From Streptomyces sp. R21 (GTDB taxonomy: Bacteria; Actinomycetota; Actinomycetes; Streptomycetales; Streptomycetaceae): 64,000 nucleotides of DNA. A program made the position numbers and the translations under genes. The stretch covers positions 6,737,001 to 6,801,000 of the forward strand of contig NZ_CP163435.1 of NCBI RefSeq assembly GCF_041051975.1, written 5' to 3'. This document shows positions 1 to 7,690 of the stretch, in pieces. Position 1 is the first letter of the stretch, and each line of letters opens with the position of its first letter. A model generated the notes under the pieces. That model worked only from the letters and a program-made list of their open reading frames with translations. It searched no databases and was not told where the DNA came from.

Positions 1-480
1 CCCCTCACCGAGGAGGACCCGAGCGTCCCCGGCGGCGAGATGTGGGGCGCCTACCCGGAGTCCAAGGCGGCCGCCGAGCGGGAGCTGGCGGCCCTCGACG
101 GCCTGGACGTCCGGATCGGGCGGCTCCCCTTCGTGTACGGGGAGGGCGACCCGCACCTCGCCCAGTCGCTGCGGTGGGCGGGCGGCTGGGCGGCCACCCA
201 GCGCCTCCAGATGGGCCACCACGCGGACGTGGCCCAGGGCCTGACCCGGATCCTGTACGCCCCGGGCGCGGGCGGCGTCTACAACATCGCCGACGACACC
301 CCCGTCACGGCCGTCGACCTCCACCAGCTCAACGGGGTCGACATCCCGCCCGCCCTCTACGACCGCACGGACTCCGACCCCTGGTTCGGCATCGTCTCCA
401 CCGCCCGCATCCGCCGCGAGCTGGGCTTCCGCCCGCTGTACCCGTCGGTGTGGACGGCCAAGGACGCCGGGGCGCTCTGA
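1..480 (+). CDS. NAD-dependent epimerase/dehydratase, C-terminal part (5' end outside window)
   Basis: The reading frame is open from base 1 and ends in TGA, so only the last 159 codons are present. Near the start is AYPESK, a YxxxK dyad as in the catalytic site of extended SDR epimerases/dehydratases; it is followed by the downstream helix (AAAEREL) and GRLPFVYGEGDPHL, which fits the substrate-loop region of these enzymes. The nucleotide-binding N-terminal Rossmann GxxGxxG lies upstream and is not seen, so the substrate cannot be inferred. It converges on the MFS gene on the other strand, with 26 bp between stops. Confidence 0.8.
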   Translation, partial: PLTEEDPSVPGGEMWGAYPESKAAAERELAALDGLDVRIGRLPFVYGEGDPHLAQSLRWAGGWAATQRLQMGHHADVAQGLTRILYAPGAGGVYNIADDTPVTAVDLHQLNGVDIPPALYDRTDSDPWFGIVSTARIRRELGFRPLYPSVWTAKDAGAL

Positions 481-506
481 GCCCAGCCTCTTGTTCAGCC
501 CCCCGT

Positions 507-1781
507 TCAGTCCACCCCCCTGATCCGCCGCACCAGCAGCGCCCCCGCCAGGCCGATCACGGCCGACACCAGGTACAGCACCCGGTAGCCGCCCAGATGG
601 TTCACGATCGGCGCCGCCAGGGCGGGGGCGGCGACCTGGGGCAGGGCGTTGGCGACGTTGATGACGCCGAGGTCCTTGCCGCGGTCCAGGGCCTTGGGCA
701 GGACGTCCGTCATCAGGGCGAAGTCGACGGATGTGAAGACGCCGAAGCCGATGCCGAGGATCGCGGCCGCGACGATCGCGCCGGGCCAGGTCTGCCAGCC
801 GGCCAGCGCGGCCGTGGCGAGCGCCATCAGGACGCCGGACCAGATCACGAACGGTTTGCGGCGGCCGATCCGGTCCGACCAGACACCGCCGACCACCACG
901 GTGGCGAGGAGTGTCACGCCGTTGACGGCGGTGAGGATCAGGACGCCCTTGTCAGGGTCGTCGTAGTGCAGGCGGTCCCGCAGGTAGTAGAGCAGGTAGA
1001 GCAGCACGAGCGCGTTGCTCAGGTTGATCAGGAAACGGGTCAGCCAGGCCCAGCCCAGGTCCGGGTGGCGGCGGGGGCTCAGCCAGAAGGACGTCACGAA
1101 GGCCCGCCAGGACCAGGGTGTGCGCGCGGCCTCGGGCAGCCGTAGATCCTCGTACCTCAGGACGTACGGCAGCACCCCCACGAGCGTGAACACCGCACAC
1201 GCCGCATAGCCCCCGCCGATGCCCCCGGCGGCGGTGGCGAGGCCCGTGCCGCCGACCACGCCCAGGATCTGCGCGACCCCCAACCAGCCGCCCACAGAGC
1301 CCCGTTGGAGCCGCGGCACCCGGTCGGGGACGGCCGCCGTGACCGCGGCGAACGCGGCGTTCAGCGTCAGCTGGACCAGGCACCAGCCCAGCGCCATCGT
1401 CCACACCCCGCCCGCGCCCGCGAGCAACAGCAGGGCGAGCGCGCCGCCCGCCGCCCCGGCCACGATCCAGGGCGTACGGCGGCCACGGCGGGACGTCGTA
1501 CGGTCCGACAGCGCGCCGAAGACCGGGTTGGCGACCAGGGAGACGAGCGCGCCCGCGCCCGTGACCCAGGCGAGCATCGTCTCCTTCGACATGCCGGTGC
1601 CGGGTGCGAAGTCCTCGGCCTGGGAGGCAAGGAGGATCTGCAGCGGGCCGTACCAGCCCACCCAGATCGCCCCGTTGGCGAGCGAGAGCGCCGAGGTCCA
1701 GCCGCGGCCGACGCGTTCGACGGGCTCGGCTAGCGCGTCGGGGCCGGGCGTTGCCGCAGGGTCCCGCGACGTCGCCGTCAT
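507..1781 (-). CDS. MFS transporter, probably for glycosides
   Basis: A 424-residue polytopic membrane protein. After a polar N-terminus of about 30 residues come roughly twelve hydrophobic segments. The loop after TM2 carries GALSDRTTSRRGRR, the MFS motif A (GxxxDRxGRR-like), repeated in the second half as GVWSDRIGRRK. The ATG lies inside the stop of the upstream beta-glucosidase gene (ATGA, 4-bp overlap), so the two are translationally coupled. That coupling suggests it imports a beta-glucoside or disaccharide cleaved by the neighbour. The exact substrate is inference; export of a sugar cannot be excluded. Confidence 0.82.
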   Translation of the reverse strand: MTATSRDPAATPGPDALAEPVERVGRGWTSALSLANGAIWVGWYGPLQILLASQAEDFAPGTGMSKETMLAWVTGAGALVSLVANPVFGALSDRTTSRRGRRTPWIVAGAAGGALALLLLAGAGGVWTMALGWCLVQLTLNAAFAAVTAAVPDRVPRLQRGSVGGWLGVAQILGVVGGTGLATAAGGIGGGYAACAVFTLVGVLPYVLRYEDLRLPEAARTPWSWRAFVTSFWLSPRRHPDLGWAWLTRFLINLSNALVLLYLLYYLRDRLHYDDPDKGVLILTAVNGVTLLATVVVGGVWSDRIGRRKPFVIWSGVLMALATAALAGWQTWPGAIVAAAILGIGFGVFTSVDFALMTDVLPKALDRGKDLGVINVANALPQVAAPALAAPIVNHLGGYRVLYLVSAVIGLAGALLVRRIRGVD

Positions 1782-3103
1782 CTCTGCGCCCGCAGCACGT
1801 CCCGCAGCCAGCCGTAGGACGCCTTCGGGGTCCGCTTCAGCGTCGCGGAGTTCTCGAAGTCCACGTGTACGAGCCCGAAGCGGCGCGCGTACCCCTCCGC
1901 CCACTCGAAGTTGTCCAGCAGCGACCACACGAAGTAGCCGCGTACGTCGACGCCCGCCTCCGAGGCCCGGTGCAGTGCCCGGATGTGGCCGTCCAGGTAA
2001 GCGATCCGGTCCTGGTCGTCGATGCCCTCGTACGAGCAGCCGTTCTCGGTGATGACGACCGGCGGGAGGCGGTCGGCGTAGCGGCCCCGGAAGCCGGTGA
2101 GCAGTTCCGTCAGACCCTCCGGGACCACCGGCCAGCCGAAGTCGGTGACCGGGACGCCCTCGATCTCCCTTACCGAGAAGGGGAGTTCGGCGGGAAGCGT
2201 GAGTCCGCCGAACTCGATCTCGGCGCCCTGTGGCGCGCCCACCCTGGTCGGCGCGTAGTAGTTGATGCCGTACCAGTCGAGCGGCTCCCCGATGACCTTG
2301 AGGTCGGCCTCGACGTCGCCCGGCATCAACTCGCCGATGCCCTCCGGGTACTGGCCGAGCAGCACGGGGTCGGCGAACAGGCGGTTCAGCAGGAGGTCGT
2401 AGAACTCCGCCGCCTCCAGGTCCGCCGGTTCCTGCGACGCCGGCCAGGTCGGCCCGTGCGAGTTGGCGATCCCGATGTCCGTCGCCCCGGCCGCGCGCAG
2501 GGCCCGTACCGCCAGGCCGTGGGCGAGGAGTTGGTGGTGGGCGACCGGGAGTGCGTCGAAGAGCAGCTGCTTGCCGGGCGCGTGCGCGCCGAGCGCGTGG
2601 CCGAGCAGGGTGTGCTCGGCGGGCTCGTTGAGAGTGATCCACTTGCCGACGCGGTCGCCGAGCCGGGCGGCGACGACGCTCACGTACTCGGCGAAACGGG
2701 AGGCCGTGTCCCGCTCCAGCCAGTCGAGCGTGACCGGCAGGTCCCAGTGGAAGAGCGTCGGCACGGGACGGATGCCCGCGCCGCACAGCTCGTCGACCAG
2801 CCGGTCGTAGAAGTCCAGGCCGCCGGGGGAGTTCACCCGCGGCCAGGAGATCGAGAAGCGGTACGCGTCCACGCCGAGATCGGCGAGGAGCGCCACGTCC
2901 TCGCGGTAGCGGTGGTAGTGGTCGCAGGCCACCGCCGCGGTGGTGCCGTCCTTCACCCGCCCCTCTTCGGCGGTGAAGGCGTCCCAGACGGAGGGGGCGC
3001 GCAGGTCCGCGGCCCCCTCGATCTGGTGGGCCGAGGTGGACACGCCCCAGAGGAAGCCGGGCGGGAACTGCGGGAGGGGGTTCGTCGCCATGCGCGCGAT
3101 CAT
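1778..3103 (-). CDS. GH1 family beta-glucosidase
   Basis: This 441-residue protein has the full GH1 signature. FLWGVSTSAHQIEGA lies at the N-terminus. TLNEP near residue 158 holds the acid/base Glu, and ITENG near residue 352 holds the nucleophile Glu. The C-terminal WSLLDNFEWAEGY forms the aglycone/sugar -1 site. There is no signal peptide, so it acts in the cytosol on imported beta-glucosides such as cellobiose, yielding glucose. Length is typical for the family. Two starts are possible (3103, or MATNP at 3091); neither has a strong Shine-Dalgarno site. It is the first gene of a two-gene operon with the overlapping MFS transporter. Confidence 0.93.
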   Translation of the reverse strand: MIARMATNPLPQFPPGFLWGVSTSAHQIEGAADLRAPSVWDAFTAEEGRVKDGTTAAVACDHYHRYREDVALLADLGVDAYRFSISWPRVNSPGGLDFYDRLVDELCGAGIRPVPTLFHWDLPVTLDWLERDTASRFAEYVSVVAARLGDRVGKWITLNEPAEHTLLGHALGAHAPGKQLLFDALPVAHHQLLAHGLAVRALRAAGATDIGIANSHGPTWPASQEPADLEAAEFYDLLLNRLFADPVLLGQYPEGIGELMPGDVEADLKVIGEPLDWYGINYYAPTRVGAPQGAEIEFGGLTLPAELPFSVREIEGVPVTDFGWPVVPEGLTELLTGFRGRYADRLPPVVITENGCSYEGIDDQDRIAYLDGHIRALHRASEAGVDVRGYFVWSLLDNFEWAEGYARRFGLVHVDFENSATLKRTPKASYGWLRDVLRAQR

Positions 3104-3173
3104 CCGTACCCGCGGTAACAGAAGTCAACGCCCGGGCGTGAAGTGCGAGTTACACCCGTCCCTCACGCACTGG

Positions 3174-3440
3174 TCACGCCCCCTCCTTCAACACCCGTGA
3201 AATCAGCTTCCGTTGCTCCTCCGTCAGTCTCGGGTCCGCGCAGTACACCGTCTTTCCGTTCACGGTGATCTGGTAGCTGAATCCGTCGGGCACACCGACC
3301 GGGGGTGCGCCCCGGCCGGCGGCCACCGCCCGCTCGGCCAGGGCCTGCCACTCATGGGCGTCGGTCCGTCCCGAGGTCTCCACCTCGGCATGGCGCTCGA
3401 TACCCGCGAACCCGCCTGTCCGCCTCACCTGGATACGCAT
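3174..3440 (-). CDS. Emfourin-like inhibitor of the adjacent M4 protease
   Basis: An 88-residue protein without a signal peptide. It begins MRIQVRRTGGFAGIER, contains DGFSYQITVNGKTVYCAD, and ends in a charged helix (LTEEQRKLISRVL). This pattern matches the small emfourin (M4in) family, known as tight-binding cytosolic inhibitors encoded next to protealysin-like M4 proteases. It lies 32 bp downstream of such a protease on the same strand, with a CAGGA Shine-Dalgarno 5 bp before ATG, so the two form a protease/inhibitor operon. Inhibition of the neighbour is inferred from family and position. Confidence 0.85.
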   Translation of the reverse strand: MRIQVRRTGGFAGIERHAEVETSGRTDAHEWQALAERAVAAGRGAPPVGVPDGFSYQITVNGKTVYCADPRLTEEQRKLISRVLKEGA

Positions 3441-3472
3441 GGGTCCTGTCTAGTACGAGACGGGCGCCGGTG

Positions 3473-4543
3473 CTACGCCGACGGGACCCCGACCTGCTCC
3501 CACGCCTTCAGGACGCTCTGGAGCTCCTCGCCCTCTCCGTAGCGGCTGCGCGCCTGCGCGACCGTCAGCTTCGCGAAGTCCGAGAAGCCGGCCTCTGACT
3601 GGAGTGCGCCGCCGGTGAGGACGTCGTACCAGATCTGTCCGGCCCGCTCCCAGGCGTTGCCGCCGAGCGCGTCGGCGACGAGGTAGAACGCGTGGTTGGG
3701 GATGCCGGAGTTGATGTGGACGCCGCCGTTGTCGCGGCCGGTCTTCACGTACCCGTCCATCGTCGCGGGCTGCGGGTCCTTGCCGAGCACGTCGTCGTCG
3801 TACGCCGTGCCGGGCTCCTTCATGGAGCGCAGGGCGGTGCCGGTGACGCGCGGGGCGAGCAGGCCCGCGCCGATCAGCCAGTCCGCCTCGGAGGCGTTCT
3901 GGCCGAGTGTGTACTGCTTGATGAGCGATCCGAAGACGTCCGACATCGACTCGTTCAGGGCGCCCGGCTGGCCGAAGTAGGTGAGGTTCGCCGTGTACTG
4001 GGTGACGCCGTGGGTCAGCTCGTGGCCGATGACGTCGACCGGGATGGTGAAGTCGAGGAAGATCTCCCCGTCCCCGTCGCCGAACACCATCTGCTCGCCG
4101 TTCCAGAACGCGTTGTTGTAGTCCCGGTCGTAGTGCACGGTCGCGTTCAGCGGCAGGCCCTCGCCGTTGATCGAGTTGCGGGTGTACGCCTTCAGGTACA
4201 GCTCGAAGGTGGCGCCGAGGCCCGCGAACGCGCGGTTGACGGTGGCGTCCTTGCCGGGCTTGTCGCTCTCGCCGCGGACCTTCTTGCCGGGCAGGTCCTG
4301 GTGGTGCTTGGCGTCGTAGATCGTGCGCAGCGGCTTGTCCTCGGCGGCCTCCTTGGGCGGGGCCACCGCGGGCGCGCCGATCACCGTGGTCAGGCGGCGG
4401 TGGGTGCGCTCGAAGGCGTCGTGCTCCAGGGTGCGGCGCGCCGGTCCGGCGAGCGCGGGGTCCTCGTGCTGGGCCAGCTTGTCGAGGACGTGTGGCGGAA
4501 CGATGGTGCAGAAGACGGGCTCGAAGCCCCCGTTGGTCGTCAT
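3473..4543 (-). CDS. Protealysin-like M4 metallopeptidase
   Basis: A zinc endopeptidase of about 356 residues. The active site is HELTHG near residue 173 (two zinc His and the catalytic Glu), with the third zinc ligand in GALNESMSDVFGSL. Unlike secreted thermolysins it has no signal peptide and only a short N-terminal segment containing FCTIVPPHVLDKLA, the PPxxL-type propeptide of the protealysin subgroup. It should therefore mature in the cytoplasm or leave by a non-Sec route. A GTG at 4552 is in frame, but the AAGGG motif is placed 8 bp before the ATG at 4543, which I chose. The emfourin-like gene follows directly. Confidence 0.92.
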   Translation of the reverse strand: MTTNGGFEPVFCTIVPPHVLDKLAQHEDPALAGPARRTLEHDAFERTHRRLTTVIGAPAVAPPKEAAEDKPLRTIYDAKHHQDLPGKKVRGESDKPGKDATVNRAFAGLGATFELYLKAYTRNSINGEGLPLNATVHYDRDYNNAFWNGEQMVFGDGDGEIFLDFTIPVDVIGHELTHGVTQYTANLTYFGQPGALNESMSDVFGSLIKQYTLGQNASEADWLIGAGLLAPRVTGTALRSMKEPGTAYDDDVLGKDPQPATMDGYVKTGRDNGGVHINSGIPNHAFYLVADALGGNAWERAGQIWYDVLTGGALQSEAGFSDFAKLTVAQARSRYGEGEELQSVLKAWEQVGVPSA

Positions 4544-4735
4544 GCCCGGCACCCTTGCACTGGGTTATGACGCTGTCACTACCTGCAACCATGATTGGTG
4601 AAATACGGCGATAAGGAGCCTTGGAGTCCGCTCTTCAGTGGTATGGAGCACTTTTTGTCCCACTATCTGCCCGCGGTCCCGCATACTGATACAGCCCCCC
4701 GTAGAGAGCGTGGCTCGGCTACTCTTCTGAGCATC

Positions 4736-4783
4736 ATGCGTTTCGGGCTGCTTCTCCTTAGCTGCCGCGGCGAGGGCCTGTAG
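4736..4783 (+). CDS. leuL: leuA leader peptide (LLLL, 15 aa)
   Basis: A 15-codon ORF encoding MRFGLLLLSCRGEGL, ending 80 bp before leuA. Four consecutive Leu codons (ctg ctt ctc ctt) include two ctt codons, which are unusual in this genome. This is the layout of a ribosome-mediated attenuation leader: ribosome stalling at Leu codons when Leu-tRNA is scarce would favour leuA expression. The SCRGE tail resembles other actinobacterial amino-acid leader peptides known to me, but I cannot align them here. Confidence 0.8.
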   Translation: MRFGLLLLSCRGEGL

Positions 4784-4863
4784 TCGAGGCCGACCCCCTC
4801 CCCGCGGAGTCTGGCGTTGCGCCGTCGGCCGTCCTTCCGGACATCCTGAGGAGCCCACGCATC
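4784..4863 (+). promoter_or_regulatory. leuA attenuator region
   Basis: Untranslated segment between the leader peptide and leuA. GGCCGAC at 4788-4794 can pair with GTCGGCC at 4824-4830, enclosing further GC-rich sequence, so a hairpin directly after the leader stop is possible. The leuA Shine-Dalgarno GAGGAG follows. A switch between alternative stems is inferred from the leader arrangement; folding has not been computed. Confidence 0.5.
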
Positions 4864-6594
4864 ATGGCGAACAGCCAGAACCGCCAGCAGCCGACGTCCA
4901 TGCCGATCCACAAGTACCGCCCGTACGACCAGGTCGAGATCCCCGACCGTACGTGGCCGGAGCAGCGGATCACCGCCGCCCCCCGCTGGCTCTCCACGGA
5001 CCTGCGCGACGGCAACCAGGCGCTGATCGACCCGATGTCGCCCGCCCGCAAGCGCGAGATGTTCGACCTGCTGGTGAAGATGGGCTACAAGGAGATCGAG
5101 GTCGGTTTCCCCGCCTCCGGTCAGACGGACTTCGACTTCGTCCGCTCGATCATCGAGGACGAGACCGCGATCCCCGACGACGTCACCATCTCCGTACTGA
5201 CCCAGGCCCGCGAGGACCTGATCGAGCGGACCGTGGAGTCCCTGGTCGGCGCCAAGCGCGCCACCGTCCACCTGTACAACGCGACGGCGCCGGTCTTCCG
5301 CCGGGTCGTCTTCCGCGGCTCCAAGGACCAGATCAAGCAGATCGCCGTGGACGGCACCCGGCTGGTCATGGAGTACGCCGAGAAGCTGCTGGACGAGCGG
5401 ACGACGTTCGGTTACCAGTACAGCCCGGAGATCTTCACCGACACCGAGATCGACTTCGCGCTGGAGGTCTGCGAAGCGGTCATGGACGTCTACCAGCCCG
5501 GCCCGGGCCGCGAGATCATCCTCAACCTGCCCGCCACGGTGGAGCGTTCGACGCCCTCCACGCACGCGGACCGCTTCGAGTGGATGTCGCGCAACCTGTC
5601 CCGCCGCGAGTACGTCTGCCTGTCGGTCCACCCGCACAACGACCGCGGTACGGCCGTCGCCGCCGCCGAGCTGGCGCTGATGGCCGGCGCCGACCGCATC
5701 GAGGGCTGCCTGTTCGGCCAGGGCGAGCGTACCGGCAACGTCGACCTGGTCACCCTGGGCATGAACCTGTTCTCGCAGGGCGTCGACCCGCAGATCGACT
5801 TCTCGCAGATCGACGAGATCCGCCGCACCGCCGAGTACTGCAACCAGATGGAGGTCCACCCCCGTCACCCGTACGTGGGCGACCTGGTCTACACGTCCTT
5901 CTCCGGCTCCCACCAGGACGCCATCAAGAAGGGCTTCGACGCCATGGAGGCGGACGCCAGGGCCAAGGGCGTCACGGTGGACGACATCGAGTGGGCGGTG
6001 CCGTACCTGCCGATCGACCCGAAGGACGTCGGCCGCTCCTACGAGGCCGTCATCCGGGTCAACTCGCAGTCCGGCAAGGGCGGTATCGCGTACGTCCTGA
6101 AGAACGACCACAAGCTGGACCTGCCGCGCCGGATGCAGATCGAGTTCTCGAAGATCATCCAGGCGAAGACCGACGCCGAGGGCGGCGAGGTCACGCCGAA
6201 GGACATCTGGGCGATCTTCCAGGACGAGTACCTGCCCAACCCCGAGAACCCGTGGGGCCGTATCCAGGTCAAGAACGGCCAGTCCACGACGGACAAGGAC
6301 GGCGTGGACACGCTGACCGTCGAGGCGTCGGTCGACGGCACCGACACCGTGCTGACCGGCACCGGCAACGGCCCGATCTCCGCGTTCTTCGACGCTCTGC
6401 AGTCCATCGGCATCGATGTGCGCCTGCTGGACTACCAGGAGCACACGATGAGCGAGGGCGCCTCCGCGCAGGCCGCCTCGTACATCGAATGTGCGATCGA
6501 CGGGCAGGTTCTGTGGGGAATCGGCATCGACGCGAATACGACACGTGCTTCGCTGAAGGCCGTCGTCTCCGCCGTCAACCGCGCGGCCCGCTGA
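4864..6594 (+). CDS. leuA: 2-isopropylmalate synthase
   Basis: A 576-residue enzyme making 2-isopropylmalate from acetyl-CoA and 2-oxoisovalerate, the committed step of leucine synthesis. The N-terminal HMGL-type barrel carries STDLRDGNQALIDPM (metal-binding Asp) and CLSVHPHNDRGTAVAAAE (metal-binding HxN). The C-terminal 130 residues form the LeuA allosteric domain (GNGPISAFFDALQSIG) that binds leucine. Length and N-terminal extension match the long actinobacterial type. A strong hairpin terminator follows. Regulation is probably by the Leu-rich leader peptide upstream plus leucine feedback. Confidence 0.97.
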   Translation: MANSQNRQQPTSMPIHKYRPYDQVEIPDRTWPEQRITAAPRWLSTDLRDGNQALIDPMSPARKREMFDLLVKMGYKEIEVGFPASGQTDFDFVRSIIEDETAIPDDVTISVLTQAREDLIERTVESLVGAKRATVHLYNATAPVFRRVVFRGSKDQIKQIAVDGTRLVMEYAEKLLDERTTFGYQYSPEIFTDTEIDFALEVCEAVMDVYQPGPGREIILNLPATVERSTPSTHADRFEWMSRNLSRREYVCLSVHPHNDRGTAVAAAELALMAGADRIEGCLFGQGERTGNVDLVTLGMNLFSQGVDPQIDFSQIDEIRRTAEYCNQMEVHPRHPYVGDLVYTSFSGSHQDAIKKGFDAMEADARAKGVTVDDIEWAVPYLPIDPKDVGRSYEAVIRVNSQSGKGGIAYVLKNDHKLDLPRRMQIEFSKIIQAKTDAEGGEVTPKDIWAIFQDEYLPNPENPWGRIQVKNGQSTTDKDGVDTLTVEASVDGTDTVLTGTGNGPISAFFDALQSIGIDVRLLDYQEHTMSEGASAQAASYIECAIDGQVLWGIGIDANTTRASLKAVVSAVNRAAR

Positions 6595-6616
6595 CTCGCC
6601 TGACCGGCTTCTTTGT

Positions 6617-6648
6617 GGCCCCGTCCGCCTTTCGAGGCGGGCGGGGCC
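6617..6648 (+). terminator. leuA hairpin terminator
   Basis: Stem of 14 bp (6617-6630 with 6635-6648) with one G-T wobble and a TTCG loop, 22 bp after the leuA stop. No long T tract follows, as is common in Streptomyces. Confidence 0.85.
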
Positions 6649-6825
6649 GCGTCGTTTACCGGCCAATCCGCGTGGATGTCACGGAGAGGTCTCGCCCGAG
6701 GTACTGACTCCGCCTCGACAATGTGGCTAACATCACGCCAACGCGGCGATGTTGCCGCGGGGTTACGGAGGTGCGACGTGCTGCCAGGATGGGGACGAAA
6801 AGGTCGTGTTGTCCGTGTTGGTCAC

Positions 6826-7482
6826 ATGACCCGCATCCTAGGCACCCGCACCGCGTGGACCGCCGTCGGCGACGGCGAGTTCTTCTGCCCCGGATGCGGA
6901 GGCGACCGCAACTACCAGCGCCTGACCGGCCGTCGGCGCTTCACCCTGCTCGGCGTCCCGGTCCTGCCGCGCGGCGAGACCGGCCCCGTCGTCGAATGCG
7001 CCGCCTGCCACCACCACTACGGCGCCGATGTCCTCGACCACCCCACCACCACCCGCTTCTCCGCGATGCTCCGCGACGCCGTGCACACCGTCGCCCTCGC
7101 CGTGCTCGCCGCGGGCGGCACCTGCTCCCGCACCTCCCTGGAGACCGCCGCCGCCACCGTCCGCTCGGCCGGCTTCGACGACTGCACCGAGGACCAGCTC
7201 GGCGCCCTCGTCGACGCCCTCGCCGCCGACACCGGCCGCATCTTCGGCGAACCCTGCGGCGCGGGCCTCGCCATAGAACTCCACGAGGCGCTGGACCCGC
7301 TGGCCCCGCACCTCGCCCCGGTCGGCAGGGAAGCCATCCTGCTCCAGGGCGCTCGCATCGCACTCGCGGACGGCCCGTACACGCCTGCAGAACGGGACGT
7401 CCTCAGCACCGTGGGCGCCGCGCTCACGATCTGCTCGGACGACGTGACACGGCTGCTGGCCGCGGCGCGCACGCCGTCGTAA
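6826..7482 (+). CDS. TerB-like protein with N-terminal zinc ribbon
   Basis: A 218-residue soluble protein. Residues about 20-70 carry FFCPGCGG and ECAACHHHYG, two CxxC pairs forming a probable zinc ribbon. The remaining ~150 residues are helical with LQGARIALADGPYTPAERDVL near the C-terminus, resembling the TerB/DjlA-like domain associated with tellurite resistance. The molecular role of TerB domains is unclear. It appears monocistronic, with its own upstream region of about 180 bp. ATG 6826 is the first plausible in-frame start but has only a weak Shine-Dalgarno site. Confidence 0.75.
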   Translation: MTRILGTRTAWTAVGDGEFFCPGCGGDRNYQRLTGRRRFTLLGVPVLPRGETGPVVECAACHHHYGADVLDHPTTTRFSAMLRDAVHTVALAVLAAGGTCSRTSLETAAATVRSAGFDDCTEDQLGALVDALAADTGRIFGEPCGAGLAIELHEALDPLAPHLAPVGREAILLQGARIALADGPYTPAERDVLSTVGAALTICSDDVTRLLAAARTPS

Positions 7483-7546
7483 CCACCTTGGCCGGACGCC
7501 TTGGGCCGAAGTGACAGCCCACGCCGGCTCACATCCCGTACTCCCG

Positions 7547-7572
7547 CGCACTACTCCCCGGGGAGTAGTGCG
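7547..7572. promoter_or_regulatory. 26-bp perfect palindrome upstream of MMPL operon
   Basis: Positions 7547-7559 are the exact reverse complement of 7560-7572; each half contains ACTACTCC. It sits 119 bp before the MMPL start, in a 208-bp gap. A second weaker inverted repeat (TCTGG-N6-CCAGA) lies near 7647-7662. Best read as the binding site of a dimeric regulator, possibly the NarL-type regulator encoded downstream. Confidence 0.6.
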
Positions 7573-7690
7573 GCCGCCTCGCCGCCCCTCGCAGTAGCCC
7601 CGAACTCGCCCTCCCGCGTGACGAATCACCTCTCGCGCGCCGGGAGTCTGGTCATGTCCAGACACCCGTCCAGGAGGGGAGGACCCCGCC

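Noticed and set aside
507..3128. A single 873-residue minus-strand frame spanning the MFS and beta-glucosidase genes
   Set aside because: Its C-terminal part is the true MFS gene, but the upstream half is an Arg/Pro/Gly-rich shadow of the GH1 gene in another frame. The 4-bp ATGA overlap at 1778-1781 shows two separate genes.
4595..4783. 62-residue ORF upstream of leuA
   Set aside because: Only the last 15 codons, starting at ATG 4736, have the leader-peptide features; the longer version lacks any supporting signal.
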